Source of the DNA: Terriglobus roseus | GTDB taxonomy: Bacteria > Acidobacteriota > Terriglobia > Terriglobales > Acidobacteriaceae | Direction of reading: 5' to 3' | DNA length: 64,000 nucleotides | Assembly (NCBI RefSeq): GCF_900102185.1 | Contig: NZ_LT629690.1 | Coordinates: 992,001 to 1,056,000 of the forward strand | Shown here: positions 53,219 through 62,856 of the stretch, one piece after another | How positions within the stretch are numbered: position 1 is the stretch's first letter | Layout: each line of letters opens with the position of its first letter | Made by a program: the position numbers and the translations under genes | The notes under the pieces: generated by a model | What the model saw: only the letters and a program-made list of their open reading frames with translations | Told to the model about the DNA's origin: nothing | The model's database searches: none

Positions 53219-55135
53219 TTACTGAGCGAGGATTTCTGCCAGCGCGGTCATGCGGGAAGCATCGATGGGCGATGCCTTGGCCGAGTCCTTCTTGAAGGTG
53301 GCTGCGTAGGTCTTCAGCACCTTGGTGTTCTTCTTGTCCATTGCTGCATCGAGCGCGGTGGCCTTGTCCTGTGTGAGCACGTTGTCGCGCACAAGCTGGT
53401 CCACGTATGCCTTAGCAGTGATGAAGGTCTTGGGATAGACGGTCTTCGATGCCAACTGAGCGTTGTACAGGTTCAGGTGGATCTGTTCGGCTGCGGCGAT
53501 TTCGTTGGCCGTGACGAACTTGGTTGGAGTGAGCTTGTACACGTCGAGACCACGGGCGATTTCTGCGCCGTAGACGTAGCCGTTGAACCAGTAGGACGAC
53601 CATGTGCCGCCGTCGATGAACTTCTCGCCGTCAAGCGGTCCGCGATCGAAGTAAGCAATTTCAAACGGGTGCGTTGCGTCGGTGAAGTCCATGATGGAAA
53701 TGCCACCCTGGTACCAGCTCTTCACTTCGATATCGCGGCCCGGGATGGGAACCAGATTGCCGTTGTGAGCGGTGCAGTTCTCCAGCTCAGTCTGCGGTGC
53801 GGGCATCTTGTAGTAGCTGCCGAGGGTGAGTTCCGCGCCCTTACGCGTGAAGATGGAGTCGGCGCCCCAGGTCATGGGATCGGTTGCGCGGCAACGCGGC
53901 TGCGAACCGCCGCCCCACTCGTCGTCAAAGATCAGCTTGGAGCCGTCGTTGTTCCAGAGAGCGGAGTGCCAGAAGGAGAAGTTGGGATCGGAGATGGCGG
54001 CGATGCGCTTGGGGTGTGCCGGATCCTTGATGTCCATGAGGATGCCGACGCGGGTGCATGCGCCAGCAGCGAGACCGATTTCAGGGAAGGCGGTGATGTC
54101 GTGGCAGCCGCTGACGGGCTGTGCCGCTGCGCCTTCGCCGTGAAGGTTGCCCACTGCGAGGCCATTCATTGCGCCGGTGTTGGGGTCAGAGAAGATGCGC
54201 GGGCTGGCGACAACCTTTGCCGTGTCAGGATGTGCGAGCGGCACCTGGATGACGACGATGGTGTAAAGCGCAGTGTTGGGATCTTCAATGCCGCCAGAGG
54301 AGCAGCCGGGCAGTTCTTCCGACGAACGGATGGGAGCGTAGCCAGCGACGTAGATGTAAACGTTGTCCTTGTCGTTGGGGTCGGTTACGAGGGTGTTGGT
54401 GTGCGAACCACGGCAGGTCTGCACGCCGGGAAGCTGCTTGGGGTTGGCGATGTCGCTGATGTCGAAGATGCGAACGCCACGGAAGCGATCCTTGCTGGGT
54501 GGCTCAGGAGCGCGGGGCGAACGACCGCCACCCGGAGCGCCTGCAGGACGCGCGGGCGGTGCCGGAGGAACGTAGCCAGCGGGTAGAGGAATGCCCTGCG
54601 TGCCGCAATCAACGCGGGCGCTGGTGGATTCGACGGAGATGAAGAGCAGATTGCCGTAGACGGTTGGATCGCCCTGCGGACCGGGGCACATCACGGAGGT
54701 CTTCAGCGTGGTCTTGGTGGGATCAGCAATGTCGTAGATGTTGAAGCCGTTGTAATTGCCGACGACGACGTAGTGATCCTTGAACGCGAGATCAGAGTTG
54801 GTGGAGCCGAGCTGCAAAGCGCGTACACGAGGCTTGCCGTCCGGGCCCAGGGGCGCGGGCGCTGCGGGTACCGGTGCGGGAGCCTTCTCCTGCGGTGTGG
54901 TGCCTGCAGCAAAGCCCGGAGGCTTGGGCAGGTTGAGCACCAGCTCCATACCCTGAGCGGCGACGCCTGCGTCTGTAACGCCACCCTTGAGGCCGACGCG
55001 GGGATCATTGGGAAGCTGCGGGTTGTTATAGACGGTGGGCTTTGCCGGCATGGCTACCTGCGCAGAGACCGCTGCGGTACCTGCTAGAAAGGCCAGTGCC
55101 AGTGCGGCGGTGTTCCACATCGTGCGTCGAGTCAT
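53219..55135 (-). CDS. Exported LVIVD-repeat beta-propeller-like protein
   Basis: A 638-residue protein with signal peptide (AALALAFLAGTAAVSAQ). Repeats such as VVGNYNGFNIYDIADPTKTT, GVRIFDISDIANPKQLPG and GISIMDFTDATHPFEIAYFD match LVIVD-type propeller blades. Pro/Ala/Gly-rich stretches interrupt it (about 75-100, 190-215). Cys residues recur around each blade. A helical C-terminus follows. It starts three bases after the DUF305 gene, so the two are one transcript. Function unknown; partner suggests a periplasmic metal or surface role. Confidence 0.87.
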   Translation of the reverse strand: MTRRTMWNTAALALAFLAGTAAVSAQVAMPAKPTVYNNPQLPNDPRVGLKGGVTDAGVAAQGMELVLNLPKPPGFAAGTTPQEKAPAPVPAAPAPLGPDGKPRVRALQLGSTNSDLAFKDHYVVVGNYNGFNIYDIADPTKTTLKTSVMCPGPQGDPTVYGNLLFISVESTSARVDCGTQGIPLPAGYVPPAPPARPAGAPGGGRSPRAPEPPSKDRFRGVRIFDISDIANPKQLPGVQTCRGSHTNTLVTDPNDKDNVYIYVAGYAPIRSSEELPGCSSGGIEDPNTALYTIVVIQVPLAHPDTAKVVASPRIFSDPNTGAMNGLAVGNLHGEGAAAQPVSGCHDITAFPEIGLAAGACTRVGILMDIKDPAHPKRIAAISDPNFSFWHSALWNNDGSKLIFDDEWGGGSQPRCRATDPMTWGADSIFTRKGAELTLGSYYKMPAPQTELENCTAHNGNLVPIPGRDIEVKSWYQGGISIMDFTDATHPFEIAYFDRGPLDGEKFIDGGTWSSYWFNGYVYGAEIARGLDVYKLTPTKFVTANEIAAAEQIHLNLYNAQLASKTVYPKTFITAKAYVDQLVRDNVLTQDKATALDAAMDKKNTKVLKTYAATFKKDSAKASPIDASRMTALAEILAQ

Positions 55136-55138
55136 CGC

Positions 55139-55819
55139 TTATTTTTTCTCCTTGGCCAACATGCTTTGCATCGTTTCGATTTCGGCGCGCTGCGTGACAT
55201 CCACGTCTGCGGTGAAATCAAATAATTGCGGTTCCTGACCGCCGTCCTTCGTTTCAAACAACTCCTTCACCATGTTGAGAGCGCCGGTGTGGTGCTGGAT
55301 CATGCCGGTGAGGAAAAGGTGGTCAAACTGTGCGCCCTTGGCGTTGCGCAGTGCCTGCATCTGGCGTGGTGTAAGCATGCCGGGCATTACGGCTGTGTCC
55401 ATGTCTTGCTTGCCGTGGTCCATGTGCGACATGTCCATGCCGGGCATATCCATATCCATGTCCATGTGATTTTCCTGGACAGGCTTGCCGTAGAAGGAGA
55501 GCCAGCGCTTCATGAAAGCGATTTCGTCGCCCTGCGAGATGCTGATGCGCTTGCCCATCTCAAGCATCTGCGGGTTGGTGGTGCGGCCGTTCATCAGGCC
55601 GACCATCTCCACTGCCTGACTGTGATGGATGACCATGCCCTGCATAAAACCGAAGTCAGCGGATGTGGGTTCGTGCACTGCTGTTCCCACGGGATTGGTG
55701 ATGACCTTATTGGGCTGGCCGGGAGCGCCCGGCTGCACCAGAGGCACCTGTTGTGCTGCGGCCATGCCCACACATGTGGACAGAACGAAGGCGCAGGCAC
55801 ACGAACGTCGAAAAGCCAT
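55139..55819 (-). CDS. Exported DUF305 protein with a Met/His/Asp-rich insertion
   Basis: A 226-residue protein. Signal peptide ends near GMAAAQ. The DUF305 four-helix marks are FMQGMVIHHSQAVEMVGLM and FDHLFLTGMIQHHTGALNMV, with His-His pairs that could bind metal. Between them lies MDMDMDMPGMDMSHMDHGK (about residues 119-137), a classic soft-metal-binding run. Related proteins occur near copper resistance genes. It is the first gene of a two-gene operon with the LVIVD protein. Confidence 0.92.
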   Translation of the reverse strand: MAFRRSCACAFVLSTCVGMAAAQQVPLVQPGAPGQPNKVITNPVGTAVHEPTSADFGFMQGMVIHHSQAVEMVGLMNGRTTNPQMLEMGKRISISQGDEIAFMKRWLSFYGKPVQENHMDMDMDMPGMDMSHMDHGKQDMDTAVMPGMLTPRQMQALRNAKGAQFDHLFLTGMIQHHTGALNMVKELFETKDGGQEPQLFDFTADVDVTQRAEIETMQSMLAKEKK

Positions 55820-55969
55820 GAAGACTACTCCCTACGCGTTCGCCTGCGGGTGTGCGAGGGCAAACGCGTGTATTGCGCTGACAACGCCACGAAGGGCGAG
55901 GGCAGACGAATGTATCCGGTGAAAGGAATTGTAAGAGGTGACGAGGGAGTGTGCGCGATTGTTTCAGCG

Positions 55970-56012
55970 CGATAAAAGAAAATGGCCGGGAGTGGCTTAG
56001 CCTCTCCCGGTC
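55970..56012 (-). terminator. Terminator of the S53 protease gene
   Basis: On the minus strand CCGGGAG, 11-base loop, CTCCCGG then CCATTTTCTTTT. It lies directly after the protease stop. Confidence 0.8.
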
Positions 56013-56024
56013 CGCGTAGAACTT

Positions 56025-57674
56025 TTATGCCTTTGCTCGGCTGGTTTTCTTTTTGGCTGATGATTTGGTTGCGAGCAGGGTGATGATGGATGCGGCTTTG
56101 GGAGAGCCGAGGCCTGTGCATGGGTCCCAGCCTTTGGCGGCTTTGAACGCTCCGTTGTTGCCGCTGGTGATGTCGCGGAAGGCCTTCTGCCCCGTGGTGC
56201 TGTAGAGCTTTGCCTGCGGGAGTCCTGCTGCGTTTTTGTTCGTTGCGTTGCTGAGTGCGATGAGACCGGCCCACAGCGGAGCTACGGCGCTGGTGCCGCC
56301 GATGACCATGTTCTGGCCGTCGACGCGAACCTGATAGCCGGTGGTGGGGTCGGCGTCGCCTGCGACGTCTGGAACGCCCCGGCCAGATTTGGTTGCGGCG
56401 ATGCTCTTCTGCCAGGTGGGTTGCGGGAACGCGGTGCTGATGCCGCCGCCGGTTGCGCCTTCTTTGTTGGCGGTTTCGTTCCAGACGACTTCGCTGGTGA
56501 TGGCTCCGTTGGAGGCGACGAGTTTGGTGCCGCCGCAGGCGAGCACGTTGGGGCTGCTGGCGGGGAAGTCAACGTGCTTCTTGCCGTCGCCTACGCCATC
56601 GTCTGATCCGTCGTCACCTGCTGCGGCGGTGACGGTAATGCCGAGCGCTGCGGCGTCTTTGCAGGCGTTGTCCAACGCGGTGAGCGCCTGAGATGTCCAG
56701 GAAGATTCCGGGCCTCCCCAACTGATGGAGATGATGGTGGGTTTGTTTGTGGTGTCGTGCGCGGCGGTGGCGATGGCGTCGACGAATCCCTGATCGGTGT
56801 TGGGTGCGAAGTAGACTGCGATGTTTGCGCCGGGTGCGACGGCTGCTGCGACTTCAATGTCGAGCATGACTTCGCCGTCTGCTCCGTTGGCGTTGCTGGG
56901 TGCGTTCTTGCCACCATCGACCAAGACGGCTTTGACACTGGGGGCGGCGATGCCGAGGGATTTGAAGTAGGCGGTGATGTCGGCCTGGCGAAATCCGCCG
57001 CCGAGTTCAATCAGGGCGATGGTTTGGCCTGTGGCTTTGGCGCTGGTAGGGAAGCCGTAGAGCTGCGCGAGTTGTGGTGGTGTGAATGAGGTGCTGGCGG
57101 CGGCGCGCGCCTTGCCGACTCGGTAGTGTGGTTTGGCCTGGGGGCGGTTATCCAGACCGAGTACGGCTTGCACGTGAGGCAGGACGGAGTCTGGAAGATA
57201 GATGGCGCCTTGCCGGATTCGCAAAGTCTTAGCGCCGACGGTGTGTTCCTGCAGCGTGACGCCGAAGGCATCCTGCATGTCTTTTACTGTGCCGGTGAGG
57301 TGAACGGTGCTGCGTGCGGGTTCGGCTTTGGATACGAGGTTGAATGCCTTTGCGAATTTCTGCACCGCTTTTACCGACGCTGGCGCGGCGGCGTGCGATG
57401 ACTTGAACTGAGCGCGCGTGAGGTGTTTGCCTGCGACTGCGGCCTGCGTGACGGGCTTGGTTCGAGGCACTACGACTGACACAGTGATCTTCTTGCGACT
57501 GGATGCGGGCTTGGCCTTTGCAACAGCGGTCGCTCGCAACGGTTTTATGCCTGCCGCAGTTGTTGCGGGAGTGTCAGCTAAGGCTGCCTTTTCGCTACCG
57601 GGCAGTGGGCTGCGGGGTTCGTTGCGAAGATCGGCGAGTGCTGAAGGTGTCGTCCTGGCGGCACGTGTGGACAT
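56025..57674 (-). CDS. S53 family serine-carboxyl protease (kumamolisin/sedolisin type)
   Basis: A 549-residue zymogen. The prodomain (about 1-190) has RSPLPGSEKAALADTP near its start and HLTGTVKDMQDAFGVTLQEH. The catalytic domain has Glu268 and Asp272 (ADGEVMLDIEVAAAV), oxyanion Asp354 (AAGDDGS), SISWGGPESSWT and nucleophile Ser462 (GGTSAVAPLWAGL). Spacings Glu-Asp-Ser match kumamolisin. No classical signal peptide is seen, as is usual for the family; release may occur by an unknown route. A Lys-rich tail follows. ATG 57674 has AGGAGG upstream. It is active at low pH in known members, fitting an acid soil organism. Confidence 0.93.
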   Translation of the reverse strand: MSTRAARTTPSALADLRNEPRSPLPGSEKAALADTPATTAAGIKPLRATAVAKAKPASSRKKITVSVVVPRTKPVTQAAVAGKHLTRAQFKSSHAAAPASVKAVQKFAKAFNLVSKAEPARSTVHLTGTVKDMQDAFGVTLQEHTVGAKTLRIRQGAIYLPDSVLPHVQAVLGLDNRPQAKPHYRVGKARAAASTSFTPPQLAQLYGFPTSAKATGQTIALIELGGGFRQADITAYFKSLGIAAPSVKAVLVDGGKNAPSNANGADGEVMLDIEVAAAVAPGANIAVYFAPNTDQGFVDAIATAAHDTTNKPTIISISWGGPESSWTSQALTALDNACKDAAALGITVTAAAGDDGSDDGVGDGKKHVDFPASSPNVLACGGTKLVASNGAITSEVVWNETANKEGATGGGISTAFPQPTWQKSIAATKSGRGVPDVAGDADPTTGYQVRVDGQNMVIGGTSAVAPLWAGLIALSNATNKNAAGLPQAKLYSTTGQKAFRDITSGNNGAFKAAKGWDPCTGLGSPKAASIITLLATKSSAKKKTSRAKA

Positions 57675-57737
57675 GGCGAGTAGCCTCCTGTGATGCGTGG
57701 CATCCATCAGGCGCAGAATATGCGTCCGGTTAGGAGA

Positions 57738-58826
57738 CTAGCTTAGAAACATACAGTCGCCGTAAGAAAAGAAGCGATATTTCCCGCCTACCGCGTGTGC
57801 ATATGCACGAAGGATCTTTTCACGGCCTGTGATGGTTTGGTCTTCAGTTTCAGCCAGCGCACTTACGAGCATGAGTAAGGTCGATTTTGGTAAATGGAAG
57901 TTCGTCAGCAGAGCATTGACTAACTGGAAGCGATGGCCGGGTTGCAGGAAGATGCTGGTGGTTCCGCTGTGTGGCTCAATGCGATTGATGGCGGCGATAT
58001 GTTCGAGTGTGCGCGTGGTGGTGGTGCCTACGGCGATGATGCGTCGGCCTTCGGATTTGGCTTTGTTGATGGCGTCTGCTGTTGCTGCGGGTAGTGTGTA
58101 AGGCTCTTCGTGCAAGCGGATGTCTGCGAGGTCTTCTACGCGCACGGGCTGGAAGGTGCCGAGGCCTACGTGCAGGGTGATGTGTTCGATCTGCACGCCT
58201 CTTGCTTTGATCTGTTCGAGAATCTCGGGTGTGAAGTGCAGGCCTGCTGTTGGGGCTGCTGCGGAGCCGTGCGTGTTGGCGCCGGCGTAGACCGTTTGAT
58301 AGCGGGTGCGATCTTCCTCTTCGTCTTCTTCGCTGCGATGGATGTAGGGCGGCAGCGGCATGTGGCCCAACTGCTCTAATGCGCCGAAGAAGTCTTGCGT
58401 GGGGGCGTACTGGAGTGTGCGTTCGCCGAAGTCGCCGGATTCGATGACTTCAGCTTCGAGTACGTTGTCGCCGAAGATGAGGTGCTCGCCGGTGGGGACT
58501 TTGCGACCGGGCTTGACGAGAGCTCGCCAGCGGTCGTTGCCGAGCGGTTGTGTGAGCAGGACTTCGACCTGACCGGTGGGCGCTGGGCTGTTGTGTTGCG
58601 TGCGGAGACCGGCGCGCCGAGCGAAGAGGCGCGCGGGGATGACTCGGCTGTTGTTGAGGATGAGCAGGTCGCCTTCGTTGAGCTGTGAAGGGAAGTCGCG
58701 GAAGTGGGCGTCGGTGTAGTTGCCGGTGTTGCGGTCGATGAGGAGCATGCGGCTGTTGCCGCGTTCTGCGGGAGGATGCTGCGCGATCAGTTCTGGGGGA
58801 AGATGGAAATCGAAGTCGGAGACGCG
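57738..58826 (-). CDS. queA: tRNA preQ1(34) S-adenosylmethionine ribosyltransferase-isomerase
   Basis: A 362-residue enzyme of queuosine synthesis. It transfers the ribosyl part of S-adenosylmethionine to preQ1 at tRNA position 34 and forms epoxyqueuosine. It begins [19 protein letters not shown], then [66 protein letters not shown] and [19 protein letters not shown] take GTG 58826, which gives the usual N-terminus; the longest frame opens with TTG 58865. Other queuosine genes are not in the window. Confidence 0.95.
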   Translation of the reverse strand, partial: RVSDFDFHLPPELIAQHPPAERGNSRMLLIDRNTGNYTDAHFRDFPSQLNEGDLLILNNSRVIPARLFARRAGLRTQHNSPAPTGQVEVLLTQPLGNDRWRALVKPGRKVPTGEHLIFGDNVLEAEVIESGDFGERTLQYAPTQDFFGALEQLGHMPLPPYIHRSEEDEEEDRTRYQTVYAGANTHGSAAAPTAGLHFTPEILEQIKARGVQIEHITLHVGLGTFQPVRVEDLADIRLHEEPYTLPAATADAINKAKSEGRRIIAVGTTTTRTLEHIAAINRIEPHSGTTSIFLQPGHRFQLVNALLTNFHLPKSTLLMLVSALAETEDQTITGREKILRAYAHAVGGKYRFFSYGDCMFLS

Positions 58827-59002
58827 CACGTTCTTTATTGAAACAGCGGGGCAGTACGTCAGCAAGGTACTTCGTACGGTTCTCGATGCCTTCGGCGTGG
58901 TTGGCCTGAGAGATAGCTGCGTCCGGCGGAATGGATGCGTACGTAGTAAGTGGGGAACGATTGTCTTGCCCGTTCGTATTGTCTGGGCAGGTGGGAGAGT
59001 TT

Positions 59003-59818
59003 ATGCGAAGAGTTGTTCTGGCAGGGGCTTTGCTGACGGTGGTTGGGTTGGGTTCCGTTGTCGCTGAGGCCCAGGTTGCGAAATCGCCGAGTTTTGAAGT
59101 GACGGTGGTTAAGCCCGCGAAGCCTGATGCAGATGGTGAGGATTGGGATTCGAACGAGGGCACTACGGTTATTCAAAACTATCCAGTCATCAAGCTGATC
59201 CGCAATGCCTATGGATTGAGTACTGTGTCGCAGGTGGTGGATGCTCCTGACTGGTTGAAGGATCAGCGCTTTGATGTGACCGCGAAGGTGGATGCGGAAG
59301 AGTTTCATCGCTTGAACACGCTGAGTGCGGACGAACGCGATAAGGAATTCAGCGACTTGTTGAAGAGCATGCTGGTAGAGCGCTTTGGCCTGAAGGTGCG
59401 GCCGGGCACACGGAAGATGCCGATGTATGCCCTTGAGCGCGTCTCTGCGACGACGCTGGGTTCGAAGCTTCAGCCTGTTCCTGTGGGCAAGGATGGCCGT
59501 GCGATCGGCGGACACCATTCCAATCGCAACGGAGGCCATTGGGAGGCGCAGGGAGTTTCGATGGAGGAGATTGCCCGCTTGCTCTCAGGTCGTTACGAGA
59601 TGGGTGGTCGGCCCGTTGTCGATCGCACCGGTACAGCGGGGGCGTATCGCTTCACGATGGACTATGCGCCGGACAACGGAACGGGCGTGGCGCCGGACGC
59701 GACGCTGCCGGGCCTGTCGGATGCGGTGCGACAGGAGCTTGGGCTGAAGTTGGTGAAGACGGATGGCGACGTGCCTGTGGTGATTGTGGAGTCCGTGAAA
59801 AAGCCGGAACTGGATTAG
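59003..59818 (+). CDS. TIGR03435-family exported protein
   Basis: A 271-residue protein. Signal peptide MRRVVLAGALLTVVGLGSVV, then FEVTVVKPAKPDADGEDWD, the helical LIRNAYGLSTVSQVVDAPDW, FDVTAKVDAEEFHRL, SMLVERFGLKVRPGTRKMPM and the close GRPVVDRTGTAGAYRFTMD...LGLKLVKT. This is the acidobacterial soil-associated family, present in many copies per genome, of unknown function. ATG 59003 follows GGGAG; the frame to 58931 lacks a site. Divergent from queA. Confidence 0.92.
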   Translation: MRRVVLAGALLTVVGLGSVVAEAQVAKSPSFEVTVVKPAKPDADGEDWDSNEGTTVIQNYPVIKLIRNAYGLSTVSQVVDAPDWLKDQRFDVTAKVDAEEFHRLNTLSADERDKEFSDLLKSMLVERFGLKVRPGTRKMPMYALERVSATTLGSKLQPVPVGKDGRAIGGHHSNRNGGHWEAQGVSMEEIARLLSGRYEMGGRPVVDRTGTAGAYRFTMDYAPDNGTGVAPDATLPGLSDAVRQELGLKLVKTDGDVPVVIVESVKKPELD

Positions 59819-59842
59819 GGTTCCGGCAGTTATTCATTCCTT

Positions 59843-60283
59843 CTAAGTGAGCAGTTTGCGGTATTGGATGAAGCCGCTTCGCTGGGCGACCTTCTCATAG
59901 AGCTTGATGGCTTCCGCGTTGGTTTCATGGGTGAGCCAATAGACCCGTGAAGCGCCCTCTTGGGACGCTCTTTCGTACACAGCTTCGATAAGTGCGCTGC
60001 CCACTCCCTGTCTTCTGCTGGATGGAGATGTGAAGAGATCTTGCAGGTAACAGTAAGGGCCTGTTGTTGCGCTGGAAAGATGGAAAAGGAAGTGAACGAT
60101 TCCAATCAACTTGCCATCAGAAAACGCGCCCAGGGCGTACAAGGGAGCATTCGCGTCGTGGAATCGCGTCCAGGTCAATTCAGTTGTGTCTGCTTTGACT
60201 TCCATGTTGTAGAAGTCTTGATACGCAGCCCACAGCACCTGCCACTCTGCGCGGTCGGCTACTTGTAACAGTCTGATTTGCAC
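59843..60283 (-). CDS. GNAT-family N-acetyltransferase
   Basis: A 146-residue acetyltransferase. The acetyl-CoA binding motif A is LQDLFTSPSSRRQGVGSALI, with beta-4 strand GIVHFLFH before it and NAEAIKLYEKVAQRSGFIQY (motif B) after. GTG start with GAGG upstream. The substrate (amine or protein) is not evident. It stands alone. Confidence 0.92.
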   Translation of the reverse strand: MQIRLLQVADRAEWQVLWAAYQDFYNMEVKADTTELTWTRFHDANAPLYALGAFSDGKLIGIVHFLFHLSSATTGPYCYLQDLFTSPSSRRQGVGSALIEAVYERASQEGASRVYWLTHETNAEAIKLYEKVAQRSGFIQYRKLLT

Positions 60284-60365
60284 TTAGCCTCACTTGGGAA
60301 AAAGTGAGTATAGCTGAAGCGAAGTTCGATCCGACCGAAGGCAGGTTTCCTGTAGTGGTGTGTTT

Positions 60366-61013
60366 TTACACGGAGAGAGCGCTGGTGGGAGTGACTGCTT
60401 TCGCGGCTGCTTCCGCCAGTGGGCGGTGATGCAATGTGAATAGTGCCAATTCGAGGCGATCACTGGCTCCGGTCTTGTCGTAGATGGAACGGAGATAGTT
60501 TTTGACGACCTGCTCCTTGGTTCCAATCTCTTCGGCAATTTGACGGTTCTTCCAGCCCTGCACAATGAAACCGACGATCTGCAGTTCGCGTGTGGTGAGG
60601 GCATCGCGAATGCGGCGTCCTGCACTGTCGTCTGCCTCAGCGACTGGTGCTTTGACAGCGCGTTCTCCGTTGAAGACGCGACGCACGCAGTGGAGGAGAT
60701 CGTCTGTGGAGACGTGGCGTGAGAGCAGGCCGTCCATTTTGCGAACGATGATGGCTTCCGGCTCGTTGCCGTTGTCATGCAAAAGGATGATGCGGACACC
60801 GTTGGCGGAAGCGGCTGCGAAGGTCCTGTCGATGTCAGCGTCGAGTGAAGCTGCGAGGAGCAGGATGGCGTTTCGAGCAGGAGCAATGAGGGAAAGGAGT
60901 TCGTCCGGGGCGCCACATTGGCCCAGAACAATCATGTCGCTCTGTGAAGAGAGAACACGTGCCATTCCTGAACGGAAAATGGCCTGGTTATCGGCAAGCA
61001 GAATTCGAATCAT
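60366..61013 (-). CDS. LuxR/NarL-type regulator with degenerate receiver domain
   Basis: A 215-residue DNA-binding protein. The LuxR helix-turn-helix is ALTTRELQIVGFIVQGWKNR and VVKNYLRSIYDKTGASDRLE. The receiver-like part (1-115) has only one acidic residue in the pocket (Asp8, then Asn9). The phosphoacceptor position is Ala54 (AILLLAASLDAD) and the conserved Lys is Ser98 (GLLSRHV). It is unlikely to be phosphorylated in the normal way and may be constitutive or controlled by ligand or protein binding. It faces the receiver-reductase fusion across about 200 bases. Confidence 0.9.
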   Translation of the reverse strand: MIRILLADNQAIFRSGMARVLSSQSDMIVLGQCGAPDELLSLIAPARNAILLLAASLDADIDRTFAAASANGVRIILLHDNGNEPEAIIVRKMDGLLSRHVSTDDLLHCVRRVFNGERAVKAPVAEADDSAGRRIRDALTTRELQIVGFIVQGWKNRQIAEEIGTKEQVVKNYLRSIYDKTGASDRLELALFTLHHRPLAEAAAKAVTPTSALSV

Positions 61014-61210
61014 GGCGTAATCGCAGAGTCTCGAAAAAATGGAACAGCTGGGGGAATCTTTTCGTGCTTAAACAGCTAAAAACTGTGTTGCCATGAGTAT
61101 GCACCACGTTGTGCCGTTCCACGCGAAATAATTGCATCAGGGTACAGTACTGGAGAATCTAAAGCACGGTAGGCGGAGAAGACCCCGCTGGCCGTGGAAC
61201 AGGAAGGCAC

Positions 61211-62854
61211 ATGGCACGACCGATTTTGTTCGCGGTAGATGACGACGTTAGCGTTTTGGAAGCCGTCGTCGGCGATTTGCGCCGCAAGTATGCGCAGGAA
61301 TATCGCATTGTGCGCGCCGCCTCAGGGCAGGCTGCGCTGGATACATGCGATCAGTTGAAGACTCGCGGGGATGCCGTAGCGCTGTTCCTAAGTGATCAGC
61401 GTATGCCGGGCATGACAGGCGTGGATTTTCTAAGTCAGGCGATGGGGCTTTATCCCGACGCAAAGCGTGTTCTGCTAACTGCTTATGCTGATACGGAAGC
61501 TGCTATTCGTGCCATCAACACAGCTCGAATTCATTACTACCTGAATAAGCCGTGGGACCCGCCAGAAGATAAGTTATACCCGGTGCTGGATGACCTACTG
61601 TTTAGCTGGCACCAGGGTTATAAGCCGCCCTATGAAGGGTTGCAGGTGGTGGGTACGCGTTGGGGATCGAAAGACCATGCCGTACGTGACTTTCTTTCAC
61701 GTAATCATGTTTCTTTTCGTTGGCTGAATCCTGATACCCAGCCAGAGGCGCTTGAGCTGCTGAAATCGCGCGGCCTGGATGATGCGAAATTGCCTGTTGT
61801 GGTGTTCTCCGACGGCACTTCCGCGGTGCAGCCGACTCAGATGGAGTTGGCAGGAAAGATTGGCCTGCGCGTGCAGGCGGAGAAAGAGCACTACGACCTG
61901 GTTGTGGTTGGCGCCGGGCCTGCTGGTTTGGCCGGTGCGGTGTATGGCGCTTCAGAAGGTTTGCGCACGTTGGTGGTAGAGCCGGATGCAGTGGGCGGAC
62001 AGGCTGGATCGAGTTCGCGCATTGAGAACTACCTGGGCTTTCCGGATGGCGTGAGCGGCGATGAGCTGGCGCGTCGTGGATTTGTGCAGGCGCAGCGGTT
62101 GGGTGCGGAGTTTCTGACGCAGCGTGTGACCAAGATTCGCGTGGAAGACCAATATCGCTTTGTAACGATGGGCGATGGTCGGGATGTGAGCTGCTCCGCG
62201 GTGCTGCTGGCTACCGGTGTGAGCTGGTGCAAGCTGGACGTGCCCGGTGGCGATGAGTTGGTGGGCGCTGGCGTGTACTACGGTGCGGCACAGAGTGAAG
62301 CGCAGTCATGCAAGGACGAAGAGGTCTTTGTGGTGGGCGGCGCGAACTCCGCTGGGCAGGCTGCGATGAACTTTGCCCGTTACGCACGCAAGGTGACGAT
62401 GCTGGTGCGCGGCAAGGGATTGGCGCAGAGCATGTCGCAGTACCTGATAGACCAGATTGCGGGGACTCCGAACATTACGGTCGAGACGGGAACAGAGATC
62501 ACGCGCTTCTGTGGCACGGACCATTTGCAGGGCATTGAATTGCGCACGCCCAATGGCACGGATAATCGCGCGGCGACTTCTGTGTTCATCTTCATTGGCG
62601 CTGCACCGAAGACGGAGTGGTTGCCGACGGAAGTGGCACGTGACGATCGTGGTTTTGTATTGGCTGGGCCTGACCTGAAGCGTGTGGGGGTAGATCGCAT
62701 GGGGGATCGCAATCCTTATCTGCTGGAGACGAGTGTCCCCGGCATATTTGTGGCGGGTGATGTGCGGCATGGTTCGGTAAAGCGTGCAGCCTCAGCGGTT
62801 GGCGAAGGCTCCATTGCAATTCAGTTTGTGCATCAGTATCTGGCGGGGTTCTAA
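61211..62854 (+). CDS. Fused response-regulator receiver and thioredoxin-reductase-like flavoprotein
   Basis: A 547-residue fusion. Residues 1-130: receiver with DDD at 10-12, phosphoacceptor Asp62 (FLSDQRMPGMTG), Lys in YYLNKPWDPP. About 143-220: a thioredoxin/glutaredoxin-like fold without a CxxC pair (VVGTRWGSKDHAVRDFL). About 228-547: FAD/NAD(P)H oxidoreductase with LVVVGAGPAGLAGAVYGASE, VVGGANSAGQAAMNFARYA and PGIFVAGDVRHGSVKRAASA. The CATC disulfide of true thioredoxin reductase is replaced by GAAQSE, so it should not reduce thioredoxin. AGGAAGG precedes ATG. Two bases separate it from the kinase gene below, its probable phosphodonor. Confidence 0.94.
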   Translation: MARPILFAVDDDVSVLEAVVGDLRRKYAQEYRIVRAASGQAALDTCDQLKTRGDAVALFLSDQRMPGMTGVDFLSQAMGLYPDAKRVLLTAYADTEAAIRAINTARIHYYLNKPWDPPEDKLYPVLDDLLFSWHQGYKPPYEGLQVVGTRWGSKDHAVRDFLSRNHVSFRWLNPDTQPEALELLKSRGLDDAKLPVVVFSDGTSAVQPTQMELAGKIGLRVQAEKEHYDLVVVGAGPAGLAGAVYGASEGLRTLVVEPDAVGGQAGSSSRIENYLGFPDGVSGDELARRGFVQAQRLGAEFLTQRVTKIRVEDQYRFVTMGDGRDVSCSAVLLATGVSWCKLDVPGGDELVGAGVYYGAAQSEAQSCKDEEVFVVGGANSAGQAAMNFARYARKVTMLVRGKGLAQSMSQYLIDQIAGTPNITVETGTEITRFCGTDHLQGIELRTPNGTDNRAATSVFIFIGAAPKTEWLPTEVARDDRGFVLAGPDLKRVGVDRMGDRNPYLLETSVPGIFVAGDVRHGSVKRAASAVGEGSIAIQFVHQYLAGF

Positions 62855-62856
62855 CT

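Noticed and set aside
53189-54586. 465-codon open frame on the plus strand
   Set aside because: Antisense to the LVIVD-repeat gene and starting in its terminator; no family resemblance.
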